Shown: piece after piece, positions 28,362 to 37,330 of the stretch
Numbering within the stretch: position 1 is the first letter of the stretch
Layout: every line of letters starts with the position of its first letter
Assembly (NCBI GenBank): GCA_025452255.1
Contig: CP104974.1
Location: 2,334,156 to 2,398,155, forward strand
DNA from: Devosia sp. A8/3-2
Lineage (GTDB): Bacteria; Pseudomonadota; Alphaproteobacteria; Rhizobiales; Devosiaceae
Reading direction: 5' to 3'
Length of the DNA stretch: 64,000 bases
Notes under the pieces: generated by a model
The model's database searches: none
The model's input: only the letters and a program-made list of their open reading frames with translations
What the model was told of the DNA's origin: nothing
Program-made: the position numbers and the translations under genes

Positions 28362-29036
28362 CTACCAAGCCCCGATTTTTTTCGAGCCAGAGTTTCATCT
28401 GGGTGTCGAACTGGCGCCAAGATGGCAGGGCTTTAGCATCGAAGGCGTAGACGGCGGCTATGCCGCTGGGCAGGTAGACGGTGCGGACGCATTGTTCAGG
28501 GGCCCCGGGACCGATCGGGGCCATGCATTTGGCAACGAAGGGGTTGGCGGACAGCGGGTCGTACCAGACGCGTTCGCCTTCGTAGCCGGCGCTGACGCCG
28601 AGCGGTTTTCCGACGAGGCCGGGAATGCCGGCCAGTGTTTTATCACCAAATTGATGCAGATAGACGGCGTCGAGCAAGGCGCTGCTGGTGCGCGCGGCTA
28701 CGGGGCAGCAGCATGACTCGGACGGGCAGCGCGGCTGTGGCGCCATCGGGCGCGAACATCAGGGTCAGGTCGATCTGGTTGGTGAAGCCGTCGTGGATTT
28801 GCTCGCCATAACGGAACCGAGGCGGTGGGAATGGTCAGTTCGCGTCCGGAAATGGTCTGCACGATGGGATTGCCATCCTCGAGCGAGGGCGTTGGCGTGC
28901 GTGAGGTGCGGCCCATTTCGTCGAGCAGATAGGCAGCGCCAACGGCCAGCAGCAAAGCCAGCACGGCGATGCCGGCCAGATTGAAGCCCGAGGAAGGGGG
29001 GTGGTGTGGCGTAGCGGGCGCCGATTGCGAGCTCAT
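28362..29036 (-). CDS. Membrane-anchored protein of unknown function, frameshifted
   Basis: I do not recognise the family. From ATG 29034-29036 a short polar N-terminus (SSQSAPATPHHPPSS) precedes one membrane anchor (FNLAGIAVLALLLAVGAAYLL). A periplasmic-looking domain follows: GNPIVQTISGRELTIPTAS, then after a shift near 28795 RYGEQIHDGFTNQIDLTLMF, and after another near 28700 RTSSALLDAVYLHQFGDKT and VWYDPLSANPFVAKCMAP with two later Cys. A third shift in an A run near 28385 gives the natural end LEKIGAW and stop 28362-28364. Restored length is about 224 residues. The hydrophilic domain is well composed and surely coding. Confidence 0.7.
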
Positions 29037-29159
29037 GACCAGCATTAACCAGATTTGGCGAGCGGAGGTGACAAGCGATAGGGCGGTCAATATGCTTAAT
29101 GAAGGGTTAATTTTAGGCGCGCGGCACGATAATGCCGGCGCGCAATGGGGCGGTTGGGC

Positions 29160-29480
29160 ATGGCCAAGGAATTGCTGCTGGCGGCGTTTCTCATCGGGAT
29201 CGGGCTATGCGTGGCGGGGGCGGGGACCCATCTCTACCAATGGCTGGCCCGGCAGCAGGCCATATTGCGCTTTGACGGCAAGACGTACATTGCCGCGATG
29301 GGCCATCTGGCGATGAGCTTTGTCTGTGGGCCCTATATCATGCTGCAAATGGGCTGGCAGCATGAGGATAACAGCACGCTGTCCATGACCTCAATGCTGG
29401 TGGCATCGGTGGTGGCGTTTGGGTGGGCGTTTATCACCGGGCTGCTGTTCATGGGGATGTATGTGGCCGTTCGCTACTAA
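29160..29480 (+). CDS. Small integral membrane protein (possibly DUF6949)
   Basis: Intact, 106 residues from ATG 29160 (MAKELLLAAFLIGIGL). Three hydrophobic segments are visible: residues about 4-25, 48-64 (AAMGHLAMSFVCGPYIMLQMG) and 82-104 (SMLVASVVAFGWAFITGLLFMGMYV). The layout resembles a small family found in Hyphomicrobiales that I think is DUF6949, but I am not certain. No function is known. It is divergent from the membrane-anchored unknown, with about 120 bp between. Confidence 0.8.
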   Translation: MAKELLLAAFLIGIGLCVAGAGTHLYQWLARQQAILRFDGKTYIAAMGHLAMSFVCGPYIMLQMGWQHEDNSTLSMTSMLVASVVAFGWAFITGLLFMGMYVAVRY

Positions 29481-29510
29481 CGTTCCGCGCAGTTAGATCC
29501 AGCATTCACG

Positions 29511-29535
29511 ATGTCATTCCCGCGCAAGCGAGGGA
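29511..29535. repeat. Dispersed palindromic repeat, reverse copy, partial
   Basis: Reads ATGTCATTCCCGCGCAAGCG then AGGGA, the reverse orientation of the GAGGTTCC...GGGAATGAC family with the distal arm incomplete. It adjoins the terminator at 29542-29575. Confidence 0.7.
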
Positions 29536-29541
29536 CAAAAC

Positions 29542-29575
29542 AATGAAGCCAGCTTCGTGGGAAGCTGGCTTCATT
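29542..29575. terminator. Strong bidirectional terminator between convergent genes
   Basis: A perfect 14-bp stem (AATGAAGCCAGCTT / AAGCTGGCTTCATT) with a 6-base loop, located between the convergent small membrane protein gene (ends 29480) and the BTLCP gene (ends 29640). On the minus strand it is followed by GTTTTG; on the plus strand by CTTCA. Confidence 0.85.
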
Positions 29576-29639
29576 CTTCAGACCCCTATCAGGGTTAGGC
29601 TGGATCTTGCGATCCGGGCGGGGTCCGGAAACTGGATGA

Positions 29640-30263
29640 TCAGTTGATGCCGGCGGTGGTGGCGACGGCGATCTGGCGGCTGTCGAGCATGTCGACCCAC
29701 TGGCCGGCATTGGCCCGGGACTGACGCTTGACGTAGTGGTAGGGCGTGTCGCTCCAGAGGCGCACGGCGCCGTCCCGGTTGTCGAGCACGAGATCGCCGC
29801 GGTCGGTGCGGACGATCAGCACGGCATGGCCGTCGCCATCGGCTTGCTTGACGATGGCCATCAGCAGGGTGCTGACCGGCCAGCCGGCATTGATCAGGTC
29901 GTGGCGCTTGGCCAGCGCGATATCTTCGCAATCGCCATAGCCGTTGGGATAGGTCCAGAATTCGTCGACCTGGTAGAGATCCATGTCGGAGACCGGGGTG
30001 ACGTTGCCGTTGACGTTGGCATTGATCTGCAGCAGTTCGGACCAGCGGGCTTCGTCCAGCGGCATGGCGGAGACGACGCTGTCATTGCGGCGGCACTCGG
30101 CGGGGCGGGCCTTGCAGAACTCGGCATGGCCGACCGGGATGCTGGCGGGGGCGTCGACGACTCGGATGAAGGCAACATTGGTCAAGTCGAGCGCCTGAGC
30201 CGGGGCGGCGATGGCTGCGAGGGCGAGAAGTGCGCCGAAGAGTGCCTTGCTGGTGAAAAACAT
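29640..30263 (-). CDS. Transglutaminase-like cysteine protease, BTLCP family
   Basis: Intact, 207 residues. A Sec signal peptide ends near residue 24 (LLALAAIAAPAQA). The transglutaminase-like triad is complete: Cys112 in YPNGYGDCEDIALAKRHDL, His146 in ADGDGHAVLIVRT and Asp161 in DLVLDNRDG. BTLCP proteins are periplasmic; the relatives LapG of pseudomonads cleave adhesins under c-di-GMP control, while alphaproteobacterial copies such as this mostly have no known target. No adhesin or LapD-like gene is adjacent, though a PilZ gene lies 300 bp upstream on the same strand across a repeat element. Confidence 0.92.
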   Translation of the reverse strand: MFFTSKALFGALLALAAIAAPAQALDLTNVAFIRVVDAPASIPVGHAEFCKARPAECRRNDSVVSAMPLDEARWSELLQINANVNGNVTPVSDMDLYQVDEFWTYPNGYGDCEDIALAKRHDLINAGWPVSTLLMAIVKQADGDGHAVLIVRTDRGDLVLDNRDGAVRLWSDTPYHYVKRQSRANAGQWVDMLDSRQIAVATTAGIN

Positions 30264-30400
30264 TGAGTGGTCTCCCTGATGGAAACCACGTTAGGACCTG
30301 CCGATTTCGTCGATCCGAAAACTGCAATGCAGTTTTTATGCAAGTTTTATCGAATGGATTCAGGGGTGATTTACTATGTGGGGGTGGTGGCCAGCTCTTC

Positions 30401-30540
30401 CCTTCTCCCCTTGTGGGAGAAGGTGCCCGTAGGGCGGATGAGGGGCTTTCTGGGGTTCTGGCATGGGCGAGCGCAGGATCCCTCACCCTGATCATTCGTC
30501 TGGACGAAGAATGATCTGTCCCTCTCCCACAAGGGCGAGG
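30401..30540. repeat. Composite intergenic palindromic element
   Basis: Three palindromes in 140 bp: CCTTCTCCCC/GGGAGAAGG (30401-30423), an imperfect GATCATTCGTC...GACGAAGAATGATC hairpin (30490-30516), and CCTCTCCC...GGGCGAGG (30520-30540). The spacer holds GTGCCCGTAGGGCGGATGAGGG. I recall closely similar composites as dispersed non-coding elements in Hyphomicrobiales. It fills the 30264-30577 gap between the BTLCP and PilZ genes; the reading frames inside it are not genes. Confidence 0.75.
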
Positions 30541-30577
30541 GTTAGCTCCGTGGGTGGCTAGGAAGAGGCTTCGGTGG

Positions 30578-31209
30578 TCAGTTCATCCGCAGGTTTTGCT
30601 GGACGACGGTGAGCATTTCTCGGGCGGAGGCGAATTCGACCGCGACGCCGTTCTGGAAATGGCGGACCACGCGGGCGCGCATGCGGCCCGTGGTGACGGG
30701 CGTGCCCATGGCGGGGCGTACGTCGAGTTCGATGGCGGCGCCGGAGAGCGAGATGTCGATGATCTTGCAATTGTAGCGGCGGCCATCGTCGAGCACGACG
30801 GTGGAGTGGCGGATATCGGGAACGACGCGCTCGTGGCGGCGGTCTTCCGGCAGGTTGAGGATATCTTTGTTGGCCAGCCGAGTGAGCTGGGCCGCCATCT
30901 TGTCGCGCTTGCGCGGGGAGGCGGCGATGTCCATTTCGAAGCCGCCCTCCATCTGGGACAGGATAGAGCCCTCGATGCGGCCGACATGATCGATATAGGC
31001 GATGACGCGTTCGCCGACGATTCCGGCAACGGGGGCGATGACCATGGCATCGCCGGGGGACATCTCGATGACCCGGCAGGGAAATTCGCGGCGGTCGGCC
31101 AGCATGTAGCGGCCCAGACCGAGACTTTGACGCGCTGGAAACGCGCTGAATCGGCACGCGTACGCGTGGGGGCAATGAATCGTGGTGATTGAATGTCGTC
31201 GCTGAGCAT
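30578..31209 (-). CDS. Tandem PilZ-domain protein, one frameshift
   Basis: Probable cytosolic c-di-GMP receptor. From ATG 31207-31209 (MLSDDIQSPRFIAPTRTR) the first PilZ unit has RFQRVKVS and, after a shift near 31120, LGRYMLADRREFPCRVIEMSPGDAMVIAP. The second unit has the full ligand motifs RRHERV (RxxxR) and DISLSGAAIELD (D/NxSxxG), within 30578-30850. The first unit's second motif is EMSPGD, which may bind poorly. Restored length is about 210 residues. The output is unknown; motility or polysaccharide control are usual for the family, and an exopolysaccharide locus lies 12 kb away. Confidence 0.87.
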
Positions 31210-31262
31210 TGCCGGGCCGGTCGCACTGTGTTTCCACAATAAGCTAACCGGGTTTGGTTAAC

Positions 31263-31295
31263 GCTTGGTATGGCGATTTGCGGCCAATACCAAGC
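31263..31295. terminator. Stem-loop between the PAS and PilZ genes
   Basis: A 9-bp perfect stem GCTTGGTAT / ATACCAAGC around a 15-base loop, 8 bp beyond the stop of the PAS gene on the minus strand. No T-run follows, so it may be a weak terminator or an mRNA end. Confidence 0.5.
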
Positions 31296-31303
31296 CAAGT
31301 GGG

Positions 31304-31992
31304 CTAAAATACTGGTGGCTCGTTTAGCGGTTTACTTACTGCGGCCGCCGTCGATGACGGCCAGTGAGCATAGCGCCGGGCGCTGCGGCCATAGACCGTG
31401 GCGGGCATGGGCATGTGCGAGCTGGCAGCGCCCATATAGCCGATGTCATTGCCCACATTGGTGGCGACTTCTGCGCACGGTTTCTTCCATTGCCACATCG
31501 TCCGGCCAGATCAGGCGCAGGCCGGTGATGCGCTGCTCGAGAATGGGCTGGACGCCGAGCCAATAGGGCTCCTCCAGCGCTGACATGGCGCCGAGCAGGC
31601 GGGTGTGGGTGGAGCCATTGTGGCGCAGTGGCATCAGGATGGTTTCTGAATGACACCTTGGTGTGGAGGGCCGTGGTGCCCCGGAAGGTGACGAGAGCGA
31701 CGGCGTGATCCTCGGTGACGGCGCGGATCAGGGTGTCCATGGCGTCGCGGTCGCGCTCATGCCAGAGAGCGTTGAAGGAGCGGCCCTTGAGCTCGCGGCA
31801 ATAGCTTGTGCACAGGTGTGAACCGGCCGGGCGGAAAGAGAACTTCTCGGCCTCGTCGAATTCGAGAATAAAGGTATTGGCGAGCGCTTCATGAATGCGC
31901 GTGGGGTCGATATCCTTGCGGTCTGGCGCGCTGCGGGACCCGCGGATGGCGTTCCAATAATCGTAGAGGGTCCGAGTGCTGGTCTGCTGCAT
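31304..31992 (-). CDS. PAS-domain protein of the PAS_5 (DUF1488-like neighbourhood) type, frameshifted
   Basis: Sensor-type protein seen widely in Hyphomicrobiales. From ATG 31990-31992, with GGCGGA 9 bp upstream, it reads MQQTSTRTLYDYWNAIRGSR, DRKDIDPTRIHEALANTFILEFDEA, FRPAGSHLCTSYCRELKGRSFNALW: the PAS_5 signature. Then come a shift near 31645, MPLRHNGSTHTRLLGAMSALEEPYWLG, a shift near 31470 and a C-terminal tail ending LNEPPVF. In-frame ATGs at 32016 and 32031 are alternatives. Restored length is about 229 residues. The ligand and output are unknown; the parenthetical neighbourhood name in the call is only a loose label and PAS_5 is the supported part. Confidence 0.78.
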
Positions 31993-32174
31993 TGCTGTTT
32001 TTCCGCCGATGGCCATGCGAGCGGTCCCCATCTCGGAAGGCACCCGCCGCGACTCCACATTCGCAAATGGCTGGGGCAAAAGCGCCCTTAAAGGATAGTT
32101 AAGGTTAACGCGGCTGTCCCAATGTGGAAAAGAAGAGCCAAAGCGGCGCGGCGCCAGCGAGTCGGGGTGAAGTG

Positions 32175-32903
32175 ATGGTCGAACAAGGCGAGACACCGAG
32201 GCCAGCCGGGGCGCGAGCCCGTGTTCCTGTTGCCGGGGTCGGTGACGGCGCTGGTGGGGGTGATGGTGGTGATTCACGCCGCATCAACCTTTGTGCTTAA
32301 CCGAGAGGGCTATAACGACTTCATCCTGTGGTTCGCATTTTTGCCATTGCGGCTGGTGGTGGCGGGGAGTGATCTGTCGGCGGCTGTGCCCCTGATCTGG
32401 ACCCCGTTCAGCCATGCGCTGATGCATGGGGGCTGGGATCACCTGCTGGTCAATGTGGCGTGGCTGGCGATTTTTGCGACCCCGGTGGCGCGGCGCTATG
32501 GGGCCGGGCCGATGCTGGCGATCTTTTTCGTCTCCGCTGCGGCAGGGGCAGCGTTCTTTGCGGCGACGACGCTCTATTCGGGGACTTATCTGATCGGGGC
32601 TTCGGGGGCGTTTCCGGGCTGACCGGGGCGGCGGTGCGGTTCATTTTCCAGCCGGTGATCGTGGCGCAGAACCCCGAAACGGGGGAGCGGACGATTGTGG
32701 GGCGGCATCTGGCCGGGTTTGGCGACCTGATGCGGGACGCGCGGGCGCGGATGTTTGTGGTGATCTGGGTGGTGCTGAATGCTGCGGTGCCGCTGCTGCC
32801 ATTGTTGACGGGTACGGCGATCGGGGTGGCGTGGCAGGCGCATCTGGGCGGGTTTTTCGCCGGGATTTTGCTGGTGGGGGTGTTTGAGCGGAAGGGGCGG
32901 TGA
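32175..32903 (+). CDS. Rhomboid family intramembrane serine protease, frameshifted
   Basis: Six-segment membrane protease. Starting at ATG 32175 (MVEQGETPRPAG), a shift near 32212 leads into FLLPGSVTALVGVMVVIHAASTFVL. The conserved loop is FSHALMHGGWDHLLVNVAWL (oxyanion His and Asn), the nucleophile is in LIGASGAF, and the catalytic His is in AIGVAWQAHLGGFFAG. A second shift lies near 32620, just after the GASGA motif. A short insertion IVAQNPETGERTIVGRHLAGFGDL lies between segments 4 and 5. Restored length is about 242 residues. Substrate unknown. Confidence 0.9.
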
Positions 32904-32944
32904 GGGGCTTTGATGCCGTTTGGGTATCCGCTTAACAAGAAAGC

Positions 32945-32978
32945 AAACGGAGGTTCCCGCTTTCTGCGGGAATGACAC
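32945..32978. repeat. Dispersed palindromic repeat, GAGGTTCC...GGGAATGAC family
   Basis: Copy with ends AACGGAGGTTCCCGC and GCGGGAATGACACC around TTTCT. It lies between the convergent rhomboid and hisI genes. Confidence 0.85.
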
Positions 32979-33002
32979 CGTGGGTGGGGAGGGCGCCGGG
33001 CG

Positions 33003-33450
33003 CTAGTAAACCTTGGCCGGATCGAACAGGCGGGGTAGGCCAGTGTCTTTGAGGGCCACGGTTTCGTCCGTCACTTCTACCCGGCGATAGAAACAGGATT
33101 TGCGGCCGGTGTGGCAGGCGGCGCCGCGGCTGGTTTGCTCGACGGTCATGACCGAGGGCGTCCTGGTCGCAATCTGTGCGCAGCTCGACCAGCTTCTGGA
33201 CCTCGCCCGAGGTTTCGCCCTTTTTCCAGATTTTGCCGCGCGAGCGGGACCAATAGTGCGCGATGCCGGTTTGTAGCGTCAGGGACAGGGCCTCGGCGTT
33301 CATATGGGCGAGCATGAGCACGTCCTTGCTCGAGGCCTCGATGGTGACGACGGTGACCGGGCCCGCAGCGTCAAAGCGCGGGGCGAAGAGGGTGCCTTCT
33401 TCCAATTGGTCGTGGGTGAGGGCGGTGGGGTCGGCGAAGGTGATGCTCAT
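33003..33450 (-). CDS. hisI: Phosphoribosyl-AMP cyclohydrolase, one frameshift
   Basis: Third step of histidine synthesis, opening the purine ring of PR-AMP. The sequence shows [33 protein letters not shown] and [16 protein letters not shown] with the Cys/Asp metal ligands. After a shift near 33160 come [15 protein letters not shown] with the two zinc Cys and the end FDPAKVY (stop 33003-33005). It is the stand-alone HisI form without a HisE domain. Restored length is about 148 residues. folE lies immediately upstream on the same strand. Confidence 0.92.
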
Positions 33451-33481
33451 GGGCGGGTTTTAGCCCGCGTCACGGGTTTTG

Positions 33482-34105
33482 CTAGCGCTTGCTGACCATG
33501 GCGAAGAAGCGGTCTTGTTCGACGCGGTCTTCGGCGAAGACGCCGGTGAAGCGGTGGGTGACCGTGGAGACGCCGTGGGCGTGCACGCCGCGCATGGACA
33601 TGCACATATGTTCGGCTTCGAGCATGACGGCGGCGCCGCGCGGGCCCAGATTTTCGTTCAGTGCGTCGATGATCTGCGCGGTGAGGTTTTCCTGGGTCTG
33701 CAGGCGCCGGGCGAAGACTTCGACGAGGCGGGCGAGTTTGGAGAGACCGACGACGCCATCATGGGGCAGATAGGCGATGTGGGCCTTGCCGACGAAGGGC
33801 ACCATGTGGTGTTCGCAATGGGAGCTGAAGGGAATGTCGTGGACCAGCACGATATCGTCATAGCCGCCGACTTCCTTGAAGGTGCGGTCGAGGACGGATT
33901 TGGGGTCCCGGTCATAGCCGGCATAGAGCTCGCCATAGGCCTTGGCAACGCGGCGCGGGGTATCGAGCAGGCCCTCGCGCGTCGGATCATCACCGGCCCG
34001 AGCGATCAGCGTGCGGACGGCGGCTTCGGCTTCTTCCCGTGTGGGGCGAACCGGAGCGCTTGCCATTTTGGGCAAGGGAAAGGGCGGCTTGACGCTGGCA
34101 TCCAT
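33482..34105 (-). CDS. folE: GTP cyclohydrolase I
   Basis: Intact, 207 residues. Converts GTP to dihydroneopterin triphosphate for folate or related pterins. Signatures: [47 protein letters not shown] with the zinc Cys and His ligands, [23 protein letters not shown], and [11 protein letters not shown] with the second zinc Cys. The start ATG 34103-34105 has AGGAG 8 bp upstream; the frame remains open for 32 codons further without similarity. It is divergent from the Fe-S scaffold gene. Confidence 0.95.
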   Translation of the reverse strand: MDASVKPPFPLPKMASAPVRPTREEAEAAVRTLIARAGDDPTREGLLDTPRRVAKAYGELYAGYDRDPKSVLDRTFKEVGGYDDIVLVHDIPFSSHCEHHMVPFVGKAHIAYLPHDGVVGLSKLARLVEVFARRLQTQENLTAQIIDALNENLGPRGAAVMLEAEHMCMSMRGVHAHGVSTVTHRFTGVFAEDRVEQDRFFAMVSKR

Positions 34106-34251
34106 CTGGTCGGCTCCTTGTGGCACCGCATTGAAAGGCTGCAATAGCGACTTTTGGACCAGTGGGACGTGAGCAATGTCCTGCAGCCCGGGTGCGAGCA
34201 CCTATATAGGTGGCTGGACACAGACCGACAAGAAACAGAATTGTTCGTTTC

Positions 34252-34702
34252 ATGGAACTCAGCGATCTCTATTCCGATAAAATCCTAGATCTTGCGGAAA
34301 TGCCCGCCAGCCGCCGCAGCTGGCGGCGCCTGACGCCAGCGCGCAAAACCAGCCGGGTTTGCGGCTCGACCATCGAGGTTGACTCGGTGGTGCGGGATGG
34401 GGTGATTGCCGATTACGGACACGATATTTCGGCCTGCGCGCTGGGGCAGACTTCGGCCGCGGTGGTGGCGCAGGAGATTGTCGGCACGCAAGTGGATGAG
34501 TTCCGGGCGGTGCGGGCGCAGATGCATGCCATGCTCAAGGCCAATGGCGTGCCGCCGGCGGGCAAGTGGAGCGATCTGAAATATCTCGAGCCAGTGCGGG
34601 ACTATACGGCGCGGCATATGTCGACGCTGCTGGTGTTCTGACGCGGTGGAGGCGGCGCTGGAAAAGATCGAAGCGGCTGAATCGGTTACGGCCGGGTCTT
34701 GA
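34252..34702 (+). CDS. Iron-sulfur cluster scaffold protein, NifU/IscU N-terminal type, frameshifted
   Basis: Scaffold for Fe-S assembly. ATG 34252 gives MELSDLYSDKILDLA. The three conserved Cys regions are visible: SRVCGSTIEVD, DISACALGQTSAAVV, and, in place of the third, a C-terminal stretch DLKYLEPVRDYTARHMSTLLVF. The segment around 34290-34350 is scrambled: the neighbouring frame holds APDASAQ, the expected sequence before KTSRVCGS, so a compensating pair of shifts is likely. Another shift near 34640 adds DAVEAALEKIEAAESVTAGS and the stop at 34700-34702. Restored length is about 150 residues. The stop overlaps yidD by one base. Confidence 0.8.
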
Positions 34703-35013
34703 TGGATCGAGTCGTTTCCGGATTTTGGCGCGTGGTGGATTTGCCGTTCAAGATTGCGGCGGTGTTTTTGATCACGCTCTATCGGTACACGCTGTCGGCC
34801 TTTATGGGGCGGACGTGCCGGCATTTGCCGACCTGCTCGGAATATACGCGGGACGCGATCTGGCGGTTCGGGTTTTGGCCCGGGGGCTGGATGGGGCTGG
34901 CGCGGTTCGTGCGGTGTAGGCCGGGTGGGACGCATGGGTATGATCCATTGCCGGAAGCGGTGCCGGAGGGGGCGCGGTGGTATCGGCCTTGGGGTTATGG
35001 GCGGTGGAAGTGA
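34702..35013 (+). CDS. yidD: Membrane protein insertion efficiency factor YidD
   Basis: Intact, 103 residues from ATG 34702 in a TGATG overlap with the scaffold gene. The amphipathic N-terminus (FKIAAVFLITLYRYTLSAFMG) is followed by the family core RTCRHLPTCSEYTRDAIWRFGFWPGGWMGLARFVRCRPGGTHGYDPLP with conserved Cys. YidD is a small inner-membrane-associated protein that helps YidC-dependent insertion. Here the C-terminal tail is slightly longer than in E. coli. Confidence 0.95.
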   Translation: MDRVVSGFWRVVDLPFKIAAVFLITLYRYTLSAFMGRTCRHLPTCSEYTRDAIWRFGFWPGGWMGLARFVRCRPGGTHGYDPLPEAVPEGARWYRPWGYGRWK

Positions 35014-35024
35014 TCGTGCCACGC

Positions 35025-35226
35025 CCTCGTGGTTCGACAGGCTCACCATGCTGCGGTGATCTCCATTCCTTCGTCATTGCCCGGCTTGTCCGGGCAATCC
35101 ATCGTCGGCTTGGTGCGGAGGAGAGGTGGACCACCCGGACGAGCCGGGTGGTGACGACGGAGGGGAGAGGGCTGGGCAGGGGATAGCCCGGCAAAACGGA
35201 GGTTCCCGCTTTCGCGGGAATGACAC
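35025..35226. repeat. Mosaic of three palindromic repeat families upstream of thrS
   Basis: A TGGTTCGACAGGCTCACCA-type element (about 35030-35048) is followed by ATTGCCCGG...CCGGGCAAT (35076-35098), ACCACCCGG...CCGGGTGGT (35130-35152) and a clean copy of the GAGGTTCCCGC...GCGGGAATGACAC family (35193-35226). The second and third are related in inverted orientation. No coding potential is seen in 35014-35300. Confidence 0.75.
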
Positions 35227-35302
35227 GGTGGAGAAGGTGACATCGCGTTTTGAGACGTTCAGCGGCTGGCATGACGCAAAAAGCGTGCTAGACAGGCCGC
35301 CT

Positions 35303-35321
35303 TGTAGCAATTTCTGCTACA
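35303..35321 (+). promoter_or_regulatory. Leader stem-loop of thrS
   Basis: A perfect 7-bp stem TGTAGCA / TGCTACA with loop ATTTC ends 25 bp before the thrS start, upstream of the GGAG ribosome site. It could be a 5' UTR hairpin influencing translation, or an operator dyad; neither can be settled from sequence. Confidence 0.5.
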
Positions 35322-35346
35322 TCATCCCAATTTCTGGAGACCTAAA

Positions 35347-37330
35347 ATGACGATCAAGGTGACGTTCCCCGACGGTGCAGCTCGCGAATTTCCGCGTGGC
35401 ACCACTGGGACCACCGTGGTCGAGGGCATCTCCAAGAGCCCGGCCAAGAAGACGGTGGCTATGCGCTGGAACGGCGTGCTCAGCGATCTCAGTGATCCGC
35501 TGGAAGCCGACGGCAAAATCGAGTTCGTTACGCGCGATAGCGGGTCCAAGGACGTGCTGGAGCTGATCCGGCACGACACGGCGCACGTTTTGGCTGAGGC
35601 TGTGCAGGAGCTGTGGCCTGATACGCAGGTGACGATCGGCCCGGTGATCGAGAACGGCTTTTACTACGACTTCAAGCGCGATACGCCGTTTTCGGAAGAG
35701 GATTTCCCGGCCATCGAGAAGAAGATGGCCGAGATCATCGACCGTGGTGCGGCGTTCACCAAGGAAATCTGGACGCGTGACCGGGCCAAGGCCTTCTTCA
35801 ATGCGCGGGGCGAGGCCTTCAAGGTCGAGCTGGTCGATGCCATTCCGGCTGATCAGTCGCTCAAAATGTATAAGCAGGGCCAGTGGATCGACTTGTGCCG
35901 AGGGCCGCATATGCGCTCGGTCAAGGATATCGGCAATGCGTTCAAGCTGACCAAGGTGGCGGGCGCCTATTGGCGTGGCGACAGCAATAACCCGGTGCTG
36001 AGCCGCATTTACGGCACGGCCTTTGCGACCGTGGAAGAGCTGGATGCCTATCTGCACATGGTGGAAGAGGCGGAAAAGCGCGATCACCGCAAGATCGGGC
36101 AGGAGATGGACCTGTTCCACTTCCAGCCCGAGGCGCAGGGAAGCGTGTTCTGGCATCCCAAGGGCTATGTGCTGTTCAATCAGATGGAGGCCTATATCCG
36201 TCGCCGTCTGAACTCGTCCGGCTATGTCGAGGTGAAGACGCCGCAGCTGATGAGCTCCAAGTTCTGGGAGGCTTCGGGGCACTGGGGCAAGTATCGCGAA
36301 AACATGTTCGTGGTGCCGGACGAAGTGCCGGGGACGGAAGAGGAAGGGCCGGTTTTGAGCGGCAAGGGCGACCTGATGGCGCTCAAGCCGATGAATTGCC
36401 CGGCCCATATCCAGATCTTCAACCGGGGCATCAAGAGTTACCGTGATCTGCCGCTGCGGATGGCGGAATTTGGTTGCTGCCATCGCAATGAGGCCCATGG
36501 TGCGCTGCATGGCCTGATGCGTGTGCGGCAGATGACGCAGGACGACGCGCATATTTTCTGCCGCGAAGACCAGATCCAGAGCCGAGACCGAGCATTTCGT
36601 GCATCTGCTCTATTCGGTTTATGAGCATATGGGCTTTGCCGATGTGGTCATTAAGCTGGCGACGCGGCCGGAAAAGTTCGGTGGCACGATCGAGCGCTGG
36701 GATGCGGCCGAGAAGGCGCTGGGCGATGCCCTGCGCGCGACCGGCTATGACTTCGAGATCGCGGAAGGCGAGGGGGCGTTTTATGCACCCAAGCTGGAAT
36801 TCCACCTCAAGGACGCTATCGGGCGCTCGTGGCAGGTGGGAACGCTGCAGCTGGACTATGTGCTGCCTGAGCGGCTGGACGCGACCTATGTCGCTGAAGA
36901 CGGCTCGCGCCAATATGCGGTGATGCTGCACCGGGCGATCCCGGGGTCGCTGGAGCGGTTTATCGGCATGATGATCGAGAACTATGCCGGCCGCATGCCG
37001 ATGTGGTTGGCCCCGACCCGAGTTGTGGTGGCGACCATTGTGTCGGAAACGGATGGCTATGCCGAAAAGCTGGTGCGCCAGCTCAAGGACGCCGGTATCC
37101 GCGCCGAGATCGACGTGCGCAACGAGAAGATCAACTACAAGGTGCGCGAGCACTCGGTGGGCAAGGTGCCGCTGATGTTCGTGGTGGGCAAGCGCGAGGC
37201 CGAAGAAGGTACTGTGTCGGTTCGCCGGCTTGGGACTGAGGGGCAAAAGGTCATTCCGTTCATGGATGCCCCGGTGGCCCTGATGGCCGAAGCCACTGCG
37301 CCTGACCTCAAGGCGAAGGCAGCTGCCTGA
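35347..37330 (+). CDS. thrS: Threonyl-tRNA synthetase, one frameshift
   Basis: Charges tRNA-Thr in the cytosol. Domains in order: TGS (residues 1-62), the editing-domain motif [12 protein letters not shown] with a second Cys/His region around DLCRGPHM, class II catalytic core with motif 1 region [19 protein letters not shown], the zinc Cys in [10 protein letters not shown], motif 2 in [19 protein letters not shown], motif 3 near [15 protein letters not shown], and the anticodon-binding domain. A single extra base near 36585 (ATCCAGAGCC|GAG) shifts the frame in an essential gene, strong evidence that the shifts here are sequence errors. Restored length is about 660 residues. The start ATG has GGAG 8 bp upstream. 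Confidence 0.96.

Noticed and set aside
30263-30514. Short frames in the BTLCP-PilZ gap
   Set aside because: They lie inside a palindromic repeat element and translate its inverted arms.
35347-37330. thrS as a pseudogene
   Set aside because: One inserted base separates two fully conserved halves of an essential enzyme; a sequencing error is far more likely.
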